Origin: Vagococcus carniphilus
GTDB taxonomy: Bacteria > Bacillota > Bacilli > Lactobacillales > Vagococcaceae
Assembly: GCF_014397115.1 (NCBI RefSeq)
Contig: NZ_CP060720.1
Location: 1,008,001-1,072,000 of the forward strand
Length of the DNA stretch: 64,000 nucleotides
Direction: 5' to 3'
Part shown: one piece after another, positions 1 to 9,032 of the stretch
Layout: each line of letters opens with the position of its first letter
Position numbering within the stretch: position 1 is the stretch's first letter
Position numbers and translations under genes: made by a program
The notes under the pieces: generated by a model
The model's input: only the letters and a program-made list of their open reading frames with translations
Told to the model about the DNA's origin: nothing
Database searches by the model: none

Positions 1-111
1 GGAGACTTTGTTTTAGTAACAAGTGGCTCATCAGCAAGAAAAATAATTGGAGAAGAATCAGGTGCAGTCGATTTAGCGATTGTTGGTATTATTGATACGT
101 TTGATAAGTGA
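1..111 (+). CDS. pduN: PduN/EutN-type BMC vertex protein, 3' end only
   Basis: The window opens inside this gene. The last 36 codons are readable and end at a TGA. The visible peptide runs from GDFVLVTSGSSARK to AVDLAIVGIIDTFDK and matches the C-terminal part of the EutN/CcmL/PduN family, whose pentamers cap the vertices of bacterial microcompartments. The stop is 10 nt before pduO. The order pduN-pduO-pduP-pduQ-pduF-pduW is the one known from Listeria pdu operons, which supports pduN over eutN or ccmL. The start lies outside the window. Confidence 0.8.
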   Translation, partial: GDFVLVTSGSSARKIIGEESGAVDLAIVGIIDTFDK

Positions 112-121
112 GGGATGAGAT

Positions 122-1132
122 ATGAGTATTTATACAAAAACAGGTGATACAGGTGAGACAAGTCTTTTTGATGGAAAACGAGTAAAAAAATACAATCTTC
201 GAGTTGAAACTTATGGTGTTTTTGATGAATGTTCAGCGCAATTAAGTGTTGCTCAAAAATTAGCTAAAGAAGCTAACATTAAAACTCATTTACTCTTTTT
301 GGAAGAAAAACTATTTCATTTAAATGCAGAAATAGCTACAGGTGAAGACTATCAACAATTAAGAAAAAAGAGTACTTTAATTGAAAAAGTTGATATTGAA
401 TTGCTTGAAAAATGGATTGATTCTTATCAAAATCAGTTACCTCAACTATCAAGCTTTATTCTACCAGGTGAAAGTTTAGCTGGAGCAGAACTTCATGTTG
501 CTAGAACCATTTGTAGAAGAGGTGAAAGACGACTTATTGAATTATCAGAACATGAAATGATTAGGCCTGAAATAATTCAATTTGTTAATCGGTTGTCTGA
601 TTGTCTCTATACGTTTGCTCGAGTAGAAGATAAAGCTGAAAAAAAAGAAAAAATAGTAACAGAAGTGATTAATCGATATCACAAGCAAAACGAAGCAAGA
701 ACTAAACACGAAATGACTAATTTTTCGATTGTTTCAGAGATAATCAATCGTTGTGTTAAAGAAGCTGAAGTATTAAAAAGCTCTGTTGCTATTACAATTG
801 TAGATTCTAAAGGATTAGTCATAGCTAGTTACGTTATGCCTGAAGCTATACTGGTTAGTCATGAGGTGTCCTTTAAAAAAGCTTATTCTGCAATTAGTAT
901 GAAGTCTAAAACAGAGGACTTACAGCAATTAACACAGCCAGGAGGGGCCTTTTATCAATTAGAAACGATGATGAATGGAAAACTGGTTACCTTTGGCGGT
1001 GGCATTCCAATGGTTGATGGAGAAAAAAATTTTATTGGTGCCATTGGTGTCAGTGGTGGAACAACTAAAGAAGATATCCAAATAGCAGAAACAGGGATAC
1101 AACGAGCGAGGGAGTTAGGTTATGCAAAATGA
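122..1132 (+). CDS. pduO: PduO-type cob(I)alamin adenosyltransferase with C-terminal GlcG/HbpS domain
   Basis: PduO adenosylates cob(I)alamin with ATP to give the AdoCbl cofactor of diol dehydratase. Residues 1 to about 185 are the PduO-type adenosyltransferase domain. They include the N-terminal ATP-binding stretch TKTGDTGETSLFDGKRVKK and the helix containing LPGESLAGAELHVARTICRR. Residues from about 195 to 336 are a GlcG/HbpS (DUF336) domain, the usual two-domain layout of true PduO at about 336 residues. A purine-rich ribosome-binding site precedes the ATG. The 3' end overlaps pduP by 11 nt, so translation is probably coupled. The role in the pdu operon follows from family and gene order. 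Confidence 0.93.
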   Translation: MSIYTKTGDTGETSLFDGKRVKKYNLRVETYGVFDECSAQLSVAQKLAKEANIKTHLLFLEEKLFHLNAEIATGEDYQQLRKKSTLIEKVDIELLEKWIDSYQNQLPQLSSFILPGESLAGAELHVARTICRRGERRLIELSEHEMIRPEIIQFVNRLSDCLYTFARVEDKAEKKEKIVTEVINRYHKQNEARTKHEMTNFSIVSEIINRCVKEAEVLKSSVAITIVDSKGLVIASYVMPEAILVSHEVSFKKAYSAISMKSKTEDLQQLTQPGGAFYQLETMMNGKLVTFGGGIPMVDGEKNFIGAIGVSGGTTKEDIQIAETGIQRARELGYAK

Positions 1133-2513
1133 AGAGATGAATCAATTAATAAAATCAATTATTCAAGAAGTATTAGAGAAAGATTCTAAAAAATCAGTTA
1201 AACAAGTTGGTGTTTTTGAAACAGTTGATGAAGCTGTGACAGCAGCAAAAATAGCTCAAGAAAAATTTGAAGCTTGTGATTTAGAACTTAGAAGACAAGT
1301 GATTAAAGCAATCAAGCTTGAAATGCTTCCTTTTGTAGAACAAATAGCAAAAGACACGTTTGAAGAAACTGGTATGGGAAAAGTATCGGATAAAATGGCT
1401 AAATTAAATCTAGTTCTAGATAAGACGCCAGGCGTGGAAGATTTGGTAACAGAAGCAGAAACTGGGGATAATGGGATGACTTTATATGAACTATCTCCAT
1501 ATGGTGTAGTAGGTGCTGTAACACCAAGCACTAATCCAGGAGAAACATTAATTTGTAATGCTATTGGCATGTTAGCAGCAGGAAATGCTGTTTATTTTAG
1601 TGTTCACCCGGGAGCCAAAAATACCTCTAAATGGATTGTTTCTAAATTAAATGAGATAGTTTGCCAAGCTTGTGGCATTCAAAATTTAGTCGTTACGATT
1701 AATCAACCTTCAATTGAAGCAGCACAAGAAATGATGGTACATCCAGATGTTTCACTATTAGTTATTACTGGTGGACCTGGAGTTGTAAAACAAGCTATGA
1801 TGTCAGGAAAAAAAGTAGTGGCAGCAGGTGCCGGTAACCCACCAGCAATTGTTGATGAGACGGCTAATATTGAAAAAGCTGCAAAGGATATTGTAGATGG
1901 TGCTTCTTTTGATAACAATATTTTATGTATTGCAGAAAAGAGTGTCGTCGCAGTTAATGATATTACAGACTACTTAATTTTACAAATGGAAAAACAAGGA
2001 GCTTATTTGATAAAAGATCAATCAGTTATTGATCGATTAGTTCAATTAACTATCATGGAAAATGGCGCTCCTAGTCGTGATTTTATTGGTAAAAATGCCA
2101 ATGAAATACTAGAAAAAGCTGGAGTAACTGTTGATTTTGATGTTAGATTAATTATTTTAAAAGCGTCAAAAGATCACCCATTTGTGGTAAAAGAAATGTT
2201 GATGCCGATTTTACCGATTGTTTCAGTGAATGATTTTGAAGAAGCGCTACCTGTAGCACTTGAAATAGAACAAAAATTACATCATACAGCAACGATGCAT
2301 TCTCAAAATATTGGCCGTCTGAATTTAGCAGCACGAAAATTTCAAACGTCTTTATTCATTAAAAATGGTCCATCTTTTGCTGGACTTGGATTTGGTGGAG
2401 AAGGAGCTACAACGTTTACAATTGCAACACCAACGGGAGAATGTACAACAACTGCCAGACATTTTGCCAGAAGAAGACGTTGTGTCTTAACAGATGGATT
2501 TTCAATCCGCTAG
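1122..2513 (+). CDS. pduP: CoA-acylating propionaldehyde dehydrogenase
   Basis: This 463-residue aldehyde dehydrogenase converts propionaldehyde plus CoA and NAD+ to propionyl-CoA inside the microcompartment. The N-terminal helix (about residues 3-20, NEEMNQLIKSIIQEVLEK) is amphipathic and looks like the short encapsulation peptide that targets PduP to the shell. It is followed by a linker and the ALDH fold. The catalytic cysteine is C269 in DNNILCIAEK, and GGPGVVKQAM is a nucleotide-binding loop. It begins inside the end of pduO and is followed 15 nt later by pduQ. EutE is the close paralogue, but the pdu gene order decides the name. Confidence 0.93.
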   Translation: MQNEEMNQLIKSIIQEVLEKDSKKSVKQVGVFETVDEAVTAAKIAQEKFEACDLELRRQVIKAIKLEMLPFVEQIAKDTFEETGMGKVSDKMAKLNLVLDKTPGVEDLVTEAETGDNGMTLYELSPYGVVGAVTPSTNPGETLICNAIGMLAAGNAVYFSVHPGAKNTSKWIVSKLNEIVCQACGIQNLVVTINQPSIEAAQEMMVHPDVSLLVITGGPGVVKQAMMSGKKVVAAGAGNPPAIVDETANIEKAAKDIVDGASFDNNILCIAEKSVVAVNDITDYLILQMEKQGAYLIKDQSVIDRLVQLTIMENGAPSRDFIGKNANEILEKAGVTVDFDVRLIILKASKDHPFVVKEMLMPILPIVSVNDFEEALPVALEIEQKLHHTATMHSQNIGRLNLAARKFQTSLFIKNGPSFAGLGFGGEGATTFTIATPTGECTTTARHFARRRRCVLTDGFSIR

Positions 2514-2528
2514 TAGAAAGGGAATATT

Positions 2529-3644
2529 ATGAAAAAATGGGAAATGAAACCTGTCATCTATTCAGGTGATACGTGTTTAAATCGGCTAAAAAAACTAAAA
2601 AATGAAAAAATTTGCTTTGTTTGTGATCCATATCTTGTTAAAACGGATGAGTTTAAAGAGATTATGAATTATATTCCAATTAATTCAACATTATCTATTT
2701 TTTCAGATATTATTCCTGATCCTCCAATTGAAACAGTGGCGGCAGGCGCTTTAAAAATGCTGGAGCATAAGCCAAGTGTGCTAATTGCAATCGGTGGAGG
2801 TTCTGCAATTGATACAGCAAAAGGAATGATTTTTACTCATAATCAAATAACTGAACATCGAATTAATCGTTTCATCGCTATTCCAACAACAAGTGGGACT
2901 GGTTCTGAGGTAACAAGTGCTTCAGTAATAACTGATACAAGAGAAAAAATAAAATATCCAATTTTTCATGAGGAGTTAGTTCCTAATGAGGCTTTACTTG
3001 CGACAAAATTAGTTTTGTCTAGTCCTAAAACAGTAACTGTCTATAGTGGAATGGATGTGCTAACTCACGGGTTAGAGGCACTTGTTGCAACTAATCGAAG
3101 TTTATATACAGAAGCTTTAGCCGAAAAAGCAATTGAGCTAGTATTTACCAACTTAGAATTATGCTTCAAAGATGGTAAAAATATGGACGCACGAGATAAC
3201 ATGCATCAAGCTTCTTGTTTGGCTGGTTTAGCTTTTGATTCTGCAGGATTAGGCGTTTGTCATGCTTTAGCACATCAAATAGGCGCAAAATTCAAAATAC
3301 CACATGGATTAGCCAATCTTATGTTATTACCACATGTCATTAAGATTAATAGTTGTGATCAGAAAACAAAAGAATTGTATTCAAAACTGGCAATTAAATT
3401 AGGAGTTGCTCAGTCGTGTTTGTCTAATGATATTGCTGTTAATAATTTGATGCAAGCTATTCAAGCTTTATCTCGAAAATTGGAGTGCCCTAAAACACTG
3501 AGTGAAATGGGTATAATTATGCACCATAAAAATGAAGAAATTGAAGAGATAGTTGCTAATGCAAAGAACGATGTAACGTTTCAAAGTAATCCGGTTCTTT
3601 TAACTAGTAGTCAGTTAAAAGAGATGATTGAAAAAATAATATAA
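2529..3644 (+). CDS. pduQ: Iron-containing 1-propanol dehydrogenase
   Basis: This is a group III metal-dependent alcohol dehydrogenase of 371 residues. PduQ reduces propionaldehyde to 1-propanol and recycles NADH to NAD+ for PduP within the compartment. The NAD-binding loop GGGSAIDTAKG is at residues 90-100, and PTTSGTGSEVTS follows near 119-130. The iron ligands expected for the family are present as D176, H180, H245 and H259. The start ATG has a GAAAGGGA ribosome-binding site. It lies between pduP and pduF in the operon. I see no disruption. Confidence 0.92.
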   Translation: MKKWEMKPVIYSGDTCLNRLKKLKNEKICFVCDPYLVKTDEFKEIMNYIPINSTLSIFSDIIPDPPIETVAAGALKMLEHKPSVLIAIGGGSAIDTAKGMIFTHNQITEHRINRFIAIPTTSGTGSEVTSASVITDTREKIKYPIFHEELVPNEALLATKLVLSSPKTVTVYSGMDVLTHGLEALVATNRSLYTEALAEKAIELVFTNLELCFKDGKNMDARDNMHQASCLAGLAFDSAGLGVCHALAHQIGAKFKIPHGLANLMLLPHVIKINSCDQKTKELYSKLAIKLGVAQSCLSNDIAVNNLMQAIQALSRKLECPKTLSEMGIIMHHKNEEIEEIVANAKNDVTFQSNPVLLTSSQLKEMIEKII

Positions 3645-3660
3645 TTTAAGGAGAAATCTA

Positions 3661-4374
3661 ATGGAAAATCCAATTTTAGGTGAATTTATAGGAACCGCTG
3701 TTTTAACTTTTTTTGGAACAGGTGTTGGCTGTTCAATTAACTTGAAAAAAACATTAGCTAAAGCTGTTGGGAGTAATTGGGTGGTTGTTGCTTTTGGATG
3801 GGGAGTTGCCGTGATGTTAGGTGTTTATACAGCTGAATTCTTTGGAGCACCTGGTCATTTAAATCCAGCATTAACAATTGCTTTTGCTTTAGGAGGATTG
3901 TTTGAATGGGGAGATGTGGCACCTTACGTTATAGCACAGCTGGCTGGAGCTTTGTTAGGAGCGATTATAACAAGTATTCATTATTGGCCACATTTTAGAG
4001 AAACAAAACAAGATGAAGGAAATACAGTGGGTGTTTTTGCAACTGGACCTGCTATAGAAGATAAAACATTTAATTTAATTAGTGAAGTTATTGCGACTTT
4101 TGCTTTCACATTTACATTATTATTTTTACCTGTTGATTTTGCACCTGCATTGAAACCTTTAGTTTTAGCCTTTTTACTTGTCGCTATTTCTTTCTCATTC
4201 GGGTCTACAACAGGATACGCGATTAATCCAGCAAGAGATTTAGGACCAAGATTAGCCTATACACTAATGCCTATTCCTAACAAAGGTAAAGGTAACTGGT
4301 CATATGCATGGGTTCCGACAATAGGTCCTATTATTGGAGCTATTATAGCTGTAATCATATTTAATCTGTTTTAA
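3661..4374 (+). CDS. pduF: Glycerol/propanediol uptake facilitator (aquaglyceroporin)
   Basis: This 237-residue membrane protein belongs to the MIP family. Both half-helix NPA signatures are present, in GHLNPALTIAF near residue 70 and GYAINPARDLGPR near 185. Six hydrophobic segments surround them, as expected for an aquaglyceroporin. PduF lets 1,2-propanediol or glycerol cross the membrane. It sits 16 nt after pduQ and 22 nt before the kinase gene, within the pdu operon, with an AAGGAG ribosome-binding site. GlpF is the alternative name. Operon membership favours PduF, but the substrate cannot be fixed from sequence. Confidence 0.88.
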   Translation: MENPILGEFIGTAVLTFFGTGVGCSINLKKTLAKAVGSNWVVVAFGWGVAVMLGVYTAEFFGAPGHLNPALTIAFALGGLFEWGDVAPYVIAQLAGALLGAIITSIHYWPHFRETKQDEGNTVGVFATGPAIEDKTFNLISEVIATFAFTFTLLFLPVDFAPALKPLVLAFLLVAISFSFGSTTGYAINPARDLGPRLAYTLMPIPNKGKGNWSYAWVPTIGPIIGAIIAVIIFNLF

Positions 4375-4396
4375 ATGGTATGGGAGGTTTATTTAA

Positions 4397-5581
4397 TTGT
4401 CTAAAAAAATAATGGCTATTAATGCAGGGAGTTCTTCTTTAAAATTTCAATTATTCAATATGCCAGAAGAAAACATAATAGTTAAAGGAATATTTGAGAG
4501 AATCAACGACCCTAAGGGAATGTTATTTTCTTATACTGTCAAAGATGAAAAAAGAAGAACAGAGCTAAAAATTATTAGTCACGTAGAAGCAGTACACTAT
4601 TTATTAAATTTTTTATTAGAAGAAAAATTTGTTGAAACATTAGATGAACTAGAAGGTGTTGGACACCGAGTTGCTCACGGTGGAGAATTTTTTAAATCTT
4701 CCAGTCTGGTGCTTGAAAAAGAGATGGAGCAAATTAGTCAGTTAGCTAAATTAGCTCCGCTACATAATCCTGTAAATTTAGCAGGAATTCAAGCCTTTAA
4801 AAAAAGTTTGCCTAAATGTCCTCAAGTTGCTGTGTTTGATACATCTTTTCATCAAACGCTACCAGAATCACAATACATTTATCCAATACCAATGAAGTAT
4901 TATCATGAAAATAAAATAAGAAGGTACGGTTTTCATGGAACAAGTCATCAGTATGTGGCTCAAAAAGCTGCTGAAATAATGAATAAAGAGTTATCTGACT
5001 TGAATCTTATTACGTGTCATTTAGGAAATGGAGCAAGTGTTTGTGGTGTAAAAGAGGGGAAATCATATGTGACATCAATGGGATTTACGCCACTAGCAGG
5101 ATTAATGATGGGAACAAGATCTGGTGATATAGATCCTTCGATTATTCCTTTTCTACAAAAAGAAAGAGGAATGAGTGCTGATGAGATAAGCAATCTGTTA
5201 AATAATCAATCGGGACTTTTAGGAATTTCAGAGTTAAGTAATGATTTTCGTGATGTGATTGAGGCTGCTGATAATGGAAATAAGCAAGCTGTTTTAGCAT
5301 TAGATATCTTTATTAGTCGAGTGAAACAAACGATTGGTGCTTATGCAGCTGAGCTGGGTGGCATAGATGGACTCATCTTTACAGCAGGACTTGGAGAAAA
5401 TTCAGCTAAAATTCGGGAAAAATGTTGTGAAGGTTTAGAGTTCTTAAAAGTGAATATCGAAAAAAATAAAAATGAAAGAAATGATGTAATCATTAGCACA
5501 TTTAAAAGTGGAGTTGAGGTTTTGGTGATACCAACAAATGAAGAGTTAATGATTGCTAAAGAAACAGTTAGCTTAATTTAA
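4397..5581 (+). CDS. pduW: Acetate/propionate kinase of the pdu operon
   Basis: This 394-residue acetate kinase-family enzyme would convert propionyl phosphate and ADP to propionate and ATP at the end of propanediol fermentation. Family signatures are INAGSSSLKFQLF at the N-terminus, GHRVAHGGEFF, HLGNGASVCG and TRSGDIDPS. Translation starts at a TTG at 4397, supported by GGGAGG about 9 nt upstream. No ATG gives the full N-terminal motif. It is the last gene of the operon and is followed directly by a terminator. A housekeeping AckA role is possible, but position argues for PduW. Confidence 0.9.
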   Translation: MSKKIMAINAGSSSLKFQLFNMPEENIIVKGIFERINDPKGMLFSYTVKDEKRRTELKIISHVEAVHYLLNFLLEEKFVETLDELEGVGHRVAHGGEFFKSSSLVLEKEMEQISQLAKLAPLHNPVNLAGIQAFKKSLPKCPQVAVFDTSFHQTLPESQYIYPIPMKYYHENKIRRYGFHGTSHQYVAQKAAEIMNKELSDLNLITCHLGNGASVCGVKEGKSYVTSMGFTPLAGLMMGTRSGDIDPSIIPFLQKERGMSADEISNLLNNQSGLLGISELSNDFRDVIEAADNGNKQAVLALDIFISRVKQTIGAYAAELGGIDGLIFTAGLGENSAKIREKCCEGLEFLKVNIEKNKNERNDVIISTFKSGVEVLVIPTNEELMIAKETVSLI

Positions 5582-5585
5582 ACAT

Positions 5586-5626
5586 AAAAAAATGAGGTCC
5601 CCTCAACAGGGAAGCCTCATTTTTTT
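5586..5626 (+). terminator. Rho-independent terminator of the pdu operon, bidirectional
   Basis: A hairpin with arms AAAAATGAGG and CCTCATTTTT is flanked by an A-run and a T-run, so it can end transcripts from both strands. The stop codon of the convergent TDT-family gene lies inside the right arm, so the two genes share this signal. Confidence 0.9.
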
Positions 5627-6546
5627 ACGGCATTCCGAGTAAAATTTAAATATCTGATAAAGACGATAAAAACAACAAGAACAGCAATAATAAGGGCTAG
5701 ATAACTAACAATCATAGAAATACTAGCTAGGCTTGCCATTTTTGTAACAAAGATACCTGTCGATAATTTGATAGCAGTAACTGAAATAACAAGTGGGAAA
5801 GTTAGAGCTACTTGAGCAGGTGAAAAGTTCTTTTTAATAAGTGAAAACAAGTTAATTAAAACAATCACATATAAAAGTAAGGCTAAAATAGCTTGTAGAA
5901 CAATTAATGTAAAACTTTTGTTTGTCGTAATTGCCAAATAACCGACCAAATTAAGAGAGGCAGGAGCCGCAAAAATACCAAATGTTGCTTGTAGTGGTTC
6001 TGGTAAAGGTATTGTTTTGATGCGTTTGACAATAATAGGTAGTAGAACAAAAAATGAAATATAACCGAATGCTAAAATAAGTTGAGCTACTCTAATCAGG
6101 ATTGGCATGTTAAATACTGGAGCTGCAATTGCAGACGCTACAATACCCACATAAACGATAAACCAAGAAGGTAAGACTAAAGATAGATCACGTTTTGTAG
6201 CAAATTTTTTCGTAAAACTGATAATACACCAGCAATGACCAATAGTTGCTACTAGCCAAAGTATCAGAGCCGTATAATAATGAATGGGTAAAAATAGTTT
6301 AGACAAAAATGCAAGAGCCATAAAAAAGGTTGGAAATGTTGCTGCTATTGGAGCTTGATTTAATTGTTCTTTAAACATAGCAGGATTCAAGAAGAATTTA
6401 ATGATAACTGAAACAAGAATTAAACAACTTACTATCATAAAACTATTCTTGATTAATCCGTACTCGGCAAATAAACCAGCTAATCCAGCAAAACTCAAAC
6501 CAATTGCTGAAACTGGAATTGGAAGTTTCAATAGAAAATTTTTCAT
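5617..6546 (-). CDS. TDT/SLAC1-family membrane transporter
   Basis: This 309-residue protein is almost entirely hydrophobic, with about ten predicted membrane segments and short loops. It resembles the tellurite-resistance/dicarboxylate transporter (TDT, SLAC1) family, whose members carry organic acids or anions. The substrate is unknown. It starts 3 nt after the stop of the upstream C_GCAxxG_C_C gene, so the two form a small minus-strand operon. It converges on pduW and shares its terminator. A link to export of fermentation acids such as propionate is only suggested by proximity. Confidence 0.7.
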   Translation of the reverse strand: MKNFLLKLPIPVSAIGLSFAGLAGLFAEYGLIKNSFMIVSCLILVSVIIKFFLNPAMFKEQLNQAPIAATFPTFFMALAFLSKLFLPIHYYTALILWLVATIGHCWCIISFTKKFATKRDLSLVLPSWFIVYVGIVASAIAAPVFNMPILIRVAQLILAFGYISFFVLLPIIVKRIKTIPLPEPLQATFGIFAAPASLNLVGYLAITTNKSFTLIVLQAILALLLYVIVLINLFSLIKKNFSPAQVALTFPLVISVTAIKLSTGIFVTKMASLASISMIVSYLALIIAVLVVFIVFIRYLNFTRNAVKK

Positions 6547-6549
6547 CTG

Positions 6550-7053
6550 CTAAGACTCCGACATAACGTTTGGTTCAATTTTAGGAGCTGTTTCAGGATC
6601 AATTTTACCTCTTTCAATCAATTCATTTACTACCCAAACTGCTACATTTCCTGTTATTTTAATACAGTGTTGTCTACGACCTTCCGATTGGAAATCGTCA
6701 CCACGCCATTCACGTGTAATAACACGACAACAGCAAGAACGGTATTCTTCTTTGATGTAATCATGAAGTCCCTTTGAAATTTCAAACATTTCAGGATCCA
6801 TTGGTTCACCGCGTTTTCTACCATAAACCATGCCTAATGCAATTTGACCACCAGAAACTGCTCCACATAAACATTGAGCTTTTCCCATACCGATAGGGAA
6901 ACCAGAGGCAAGACGAACAACATCATCTTCGTAAGGTTTTCCTAAGACATCATTTAGTGTCTCTACAACTGCTTCTGAACAATAATAAGTACCTGAGCGG
7001 AAATATTCTTCTGCTACTGATCGAACCATTTCAAGATATTCTTCTTTTTCCAT
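6550..7053 (-). CDS. C_GCAxxG_C_C family protein
   Basis: This small cysteine-rich protein belongs to the family named after its C..GCAxxG..C..C pattern. Visible elements are YYCSEAVVE near the N-terminus, GKAQCLCGAVSGGQ in the middle, the run SCCCRVITREW, and HCIKITG near the end. The conserved cysteines suggest metal or redox chemistry, but no reaction is established. I start at the ATG at 7053, 8 nt after AGGAG. The upstream GTG at 7062 overlaps that site. It is transcribed with the TDT-family transporter. Confidence 0.75.
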   Translation of the reverse strand: MEKEEYLEMVRSVAEEYFRSGTYYCSEAVVETLNDVLGKPYEDDVVRLASGFPIGMGKAQCLCGAVSGGQIALGMVYGRKRGEPMDPEMFEISKGLHDYIKEEYRSCCCRVITREWRGDDFQSEGRRQHCIKITGNVAVWVVNELIERGKIDPETAPKIEPNVMSES

Positions 7054-7141
7054 GTGTATCACTCCTATTCTTTATAACAAGCTCATAATATCACAAATAA
7101 GGGTTGAAGAGTTGTTTTCTGTTATTTTTAAGAAACAAATT

Positions 7142-7182
7142 AAAAAAAATCTGACACAAATGAGAAGACTCAAAGTGTCAGA
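7142..7182 (-). terminator. Rho-independent terminator of the btu operon
   Basis: Read on the minus strand, CTGACAC and GTGTCAG form the stem, with GAG/CTC pairing further in. An AT7-8 run follows. It lies just after the stop of the ABC ATPase gene and ends the riboswitch-controlled operon before the C_GCAxxG_C_C gene. Confidence 0.8.
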
Positions 7183-7195
7183 TAAGATAACTCTA

Positions 7196-7954
7196 TTAAA
7201 TGATTTTATAGCATATTTGAAGCTGTTCATCAATTGTTGTGACATGACAATCAACTTCAAAAACGTCTTTAATATTTGAAACGGTTAAGACTGTTTCAGG
7301 ACAACCCTGTAAACAAATTTCTCCATTTTTCATCACATAAAGTAAGTCACAGTAATTAGCAGCTAAATTTAAATCATGAATAACTGAAATAATGGTTAAA
7401 TCAAGATCTCTTACTAAACTTAAAAATTCCAGTTGGTTTTTAACATCTAAATGATTAGTTGGTTCGTCTAGAATTAAACACTCAGCTTTTTGAGCTAAAG
7501 CGCGAGCTAAAATAACTCGCTGTTTTTCTCCACCAGAAAGATGAGAGAAATAGTCATCTTTAAATTTAGTCATACCAACTTTTTCTAATGAGTCGAGGGC
7601 TGTTTCTAAATCCTCAACATTATTCACTTGCCACCATTCTTTATGAGGTTCTCTTCCCATCAAAACAATGTCTAAGACAGTAAAGTTGAAATTAACTTCA
7701 TTAAGTTGGGCGACAACAGCATTTTCTTTAGCGATATCTTTTGTTTTCCATGATTTTAAATCTTTACCCAGAAAAACAATATGGCCAGAATAATCTTTTA
7801 TCCCTTTGTAAAGTGTTTTGAGAAGGGTACTTTTGCCACTACCATTAGGCCCAATAATACCAATAAATTGATTCTTAGGAAGTGTTAAACTCAATTCTTT
7901 TAAAATATCTTTATTGCTTAATGAAACACTTAAGTGATCGATTTCATATTTCAT
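7196..7954 (-). CDS. btuD: ABC transporter ATPase, cobalamin/siderophore type
   Basis: This 252-residue ATPase energises the adjacent FecCD-type permease. Walker A is GPNGSGKST (about residues 36-44), the signature is LSGGEKQR, and Walker B with the D-loop is CLILDEPTNHLD. The H-loop histidine is in ISVIHDLN. It lies 2 nt after the permease gene and is the last gene of a four-gene operon under a cobalamin riboswitch. That makes vitamin B12 or another corrinoid the likely cargo. By protein sequence alone, an iron-siderophore or haem importer would look the same. Confidence 0.85.
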   Translation of the reverse strand: MKYEIDHLSVSLSNKDILKELSLTLPKNQFIGIIGPNGSGKSTLLKTLYKGIKDYSGHIVFLGKDLKSWKTKDIAKENAVVAQLNEVNFNFTVLDIVLMGREPHKEWWQVNNVEDLETALDSLEKVGMTKFKDDYFSHLSGGEKQRVILARALAQKAECLILDEPTNHLDVKNQLEFLSLVRDLDLTIISVIHDLNLAANYCDLLYVMKNGEICLQGCPETVLTVSNIKDVFEVDCHVTTIDEQLQICYKII

Positions 7955-7956
7955 CT

Positions 7957-9012
7957 TTACTGCCTCCTTTCGCCAGAGTTTTGAATGACTAAGTATAAGA
8001 AGAAGGGAGCACCGACGATGGAAACAATTACTCCAATTGGAATTTCAACACCTTTAATAATCATTCTTGATAATATGTCTGCCCATAAAAGGAATAAGCC
8101 ACCAAAGAGAATCGTAATAGGAATCATTCGCTTGTGATTAACACCAACTAATAATCTAGCAATATGAGGGACGACTAAACCGACAAAACCGATGATTCCG
8201 CACGCATAGACAATAAAGCCAATTAAAATGGCAGCTAATATGATGTAAACGATTCGGTAGATATGATTTTCTTGCCCAAGAGTCACTGCTGCTTCATCTC
8301 CAACAAGCATTAAATTTAAAATACGTGATTGGAAACAAAAGAAGATACTAATAACAATGACAATAGGAGCTAATATCTTAACAATTTGCCAATTAGCCGC
8401 AGATAGGCTACCTAATAGCCAAAAATTTAGTGTCATCATACCGTTTCGATTGTTTGCTGCAAAAACAATAATACTTGAAATGGCAGAGCAAAGGGAACTT
8501 AAAGCAATCCCGACAAGTAAAAGTCTAGAAACATCAGCCCGACTAGAAGAGCTTCCAAAAAGTAAAACTAAGAAAGAAACTGATAAGGCACCAATAAAGG
8601 CTGATATACCCACATAGTTAGGTCCAAAAGAGATTCCAACGCCTAATAGAATGGCTAAAGTTGCACCAAGAGAAGCACCAGAAGAGATACCTAAAATGTA
8701 TGGGTCTGCTAAAGGATTGTTAACGATAGCTTGCATCACAGCTCCAGATAAAGATAAAGCAATACCAGCAAAAACAGCTAATAAAATCCTAGGTAATCGA
8801 ATGAGCCAAACAATATCAATCCAACCTTTTTCAAATCCTTCTAATAAAGCATTGTTTCCAGTTATTTTTGCAAACAAAATTTGATAAACATCTTTCATTG
8901 AAATATCAGCTGATCCTAAGGTGATAGAATAAATGATAGAAACAATTAAAAGTAAAACCATTCCTAGTAGAATCATATTAAATTTCCAATTTGAACGTTG
9001 AATTTGTTCCAT
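7957..9012 (-). CDS. btuC: FecCD/BtuC-family ABC transporter permease
   Basis: This 351-residue integral membrane protein belongs to the BtuC/FecCD permease family and has about ten hydrophobic helices. Typical family stretches are RLPRILLAVFAGIALSLSG near residue 75, NPLADPYILGISSGASLGA near 115, and GFVGLVVPHIARLLVGVNHK near 270, which contains the helices contacting the ATPase. It stands between the binding-protein and ATPase genes, separated by 20 and 2 nt. The upstream cobalamin riboswitch points to B12 or corrinoid import. Confidence 0.87.
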   Translation of the reverse strand: MEQIQRSNWKFNMILLGMVLLLIVSIIYSITLGSADISMKDVYQILFAKITGNNALLEGFEKGWIDIVWLIRLPRILLAVFAGIALSLSGAVMQAIVNNPLADPYILGISSGASLGATLAILLGVGISFGPNYVGISAFIGALSVSFLVLLFGSSSSRADVSRLLLVGIALSSLCSAISSIIVFAANNRNGMMTLNFWLLGSLSAANWQIVKILAPIVIVISIFFCFQSRILNLMLVGDEAAVTLGQENHIYRIVYIILAAILIGFIVYACGIIGFVGLVVPHIARLLVGVNHKRMIPITILFGGLFLLWADILSRMIIKGVEIPIGVIVSIVGAPFFLYLVIQNSGERRQ

Positions 9013-9032
9013 TTATTCTTCACCTCTTAATA

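Noticed and set aside
1256..1570. Minus-strand open frames such as this one opposite pduP, and similar ones opposite atpF, murA, livH and others
   Set aside because: They lie inside well-supported genes on the other strand, have no ribosome-binding sites and no recognisable protein features.
7052..7279. Plus-strand ORF of 75 codons between the C_GCAxxG_C_C gene and btuD
   Set aside because: It overlaps the btu terminator and the 3' end of btuD, and has no ribosome-binding site.
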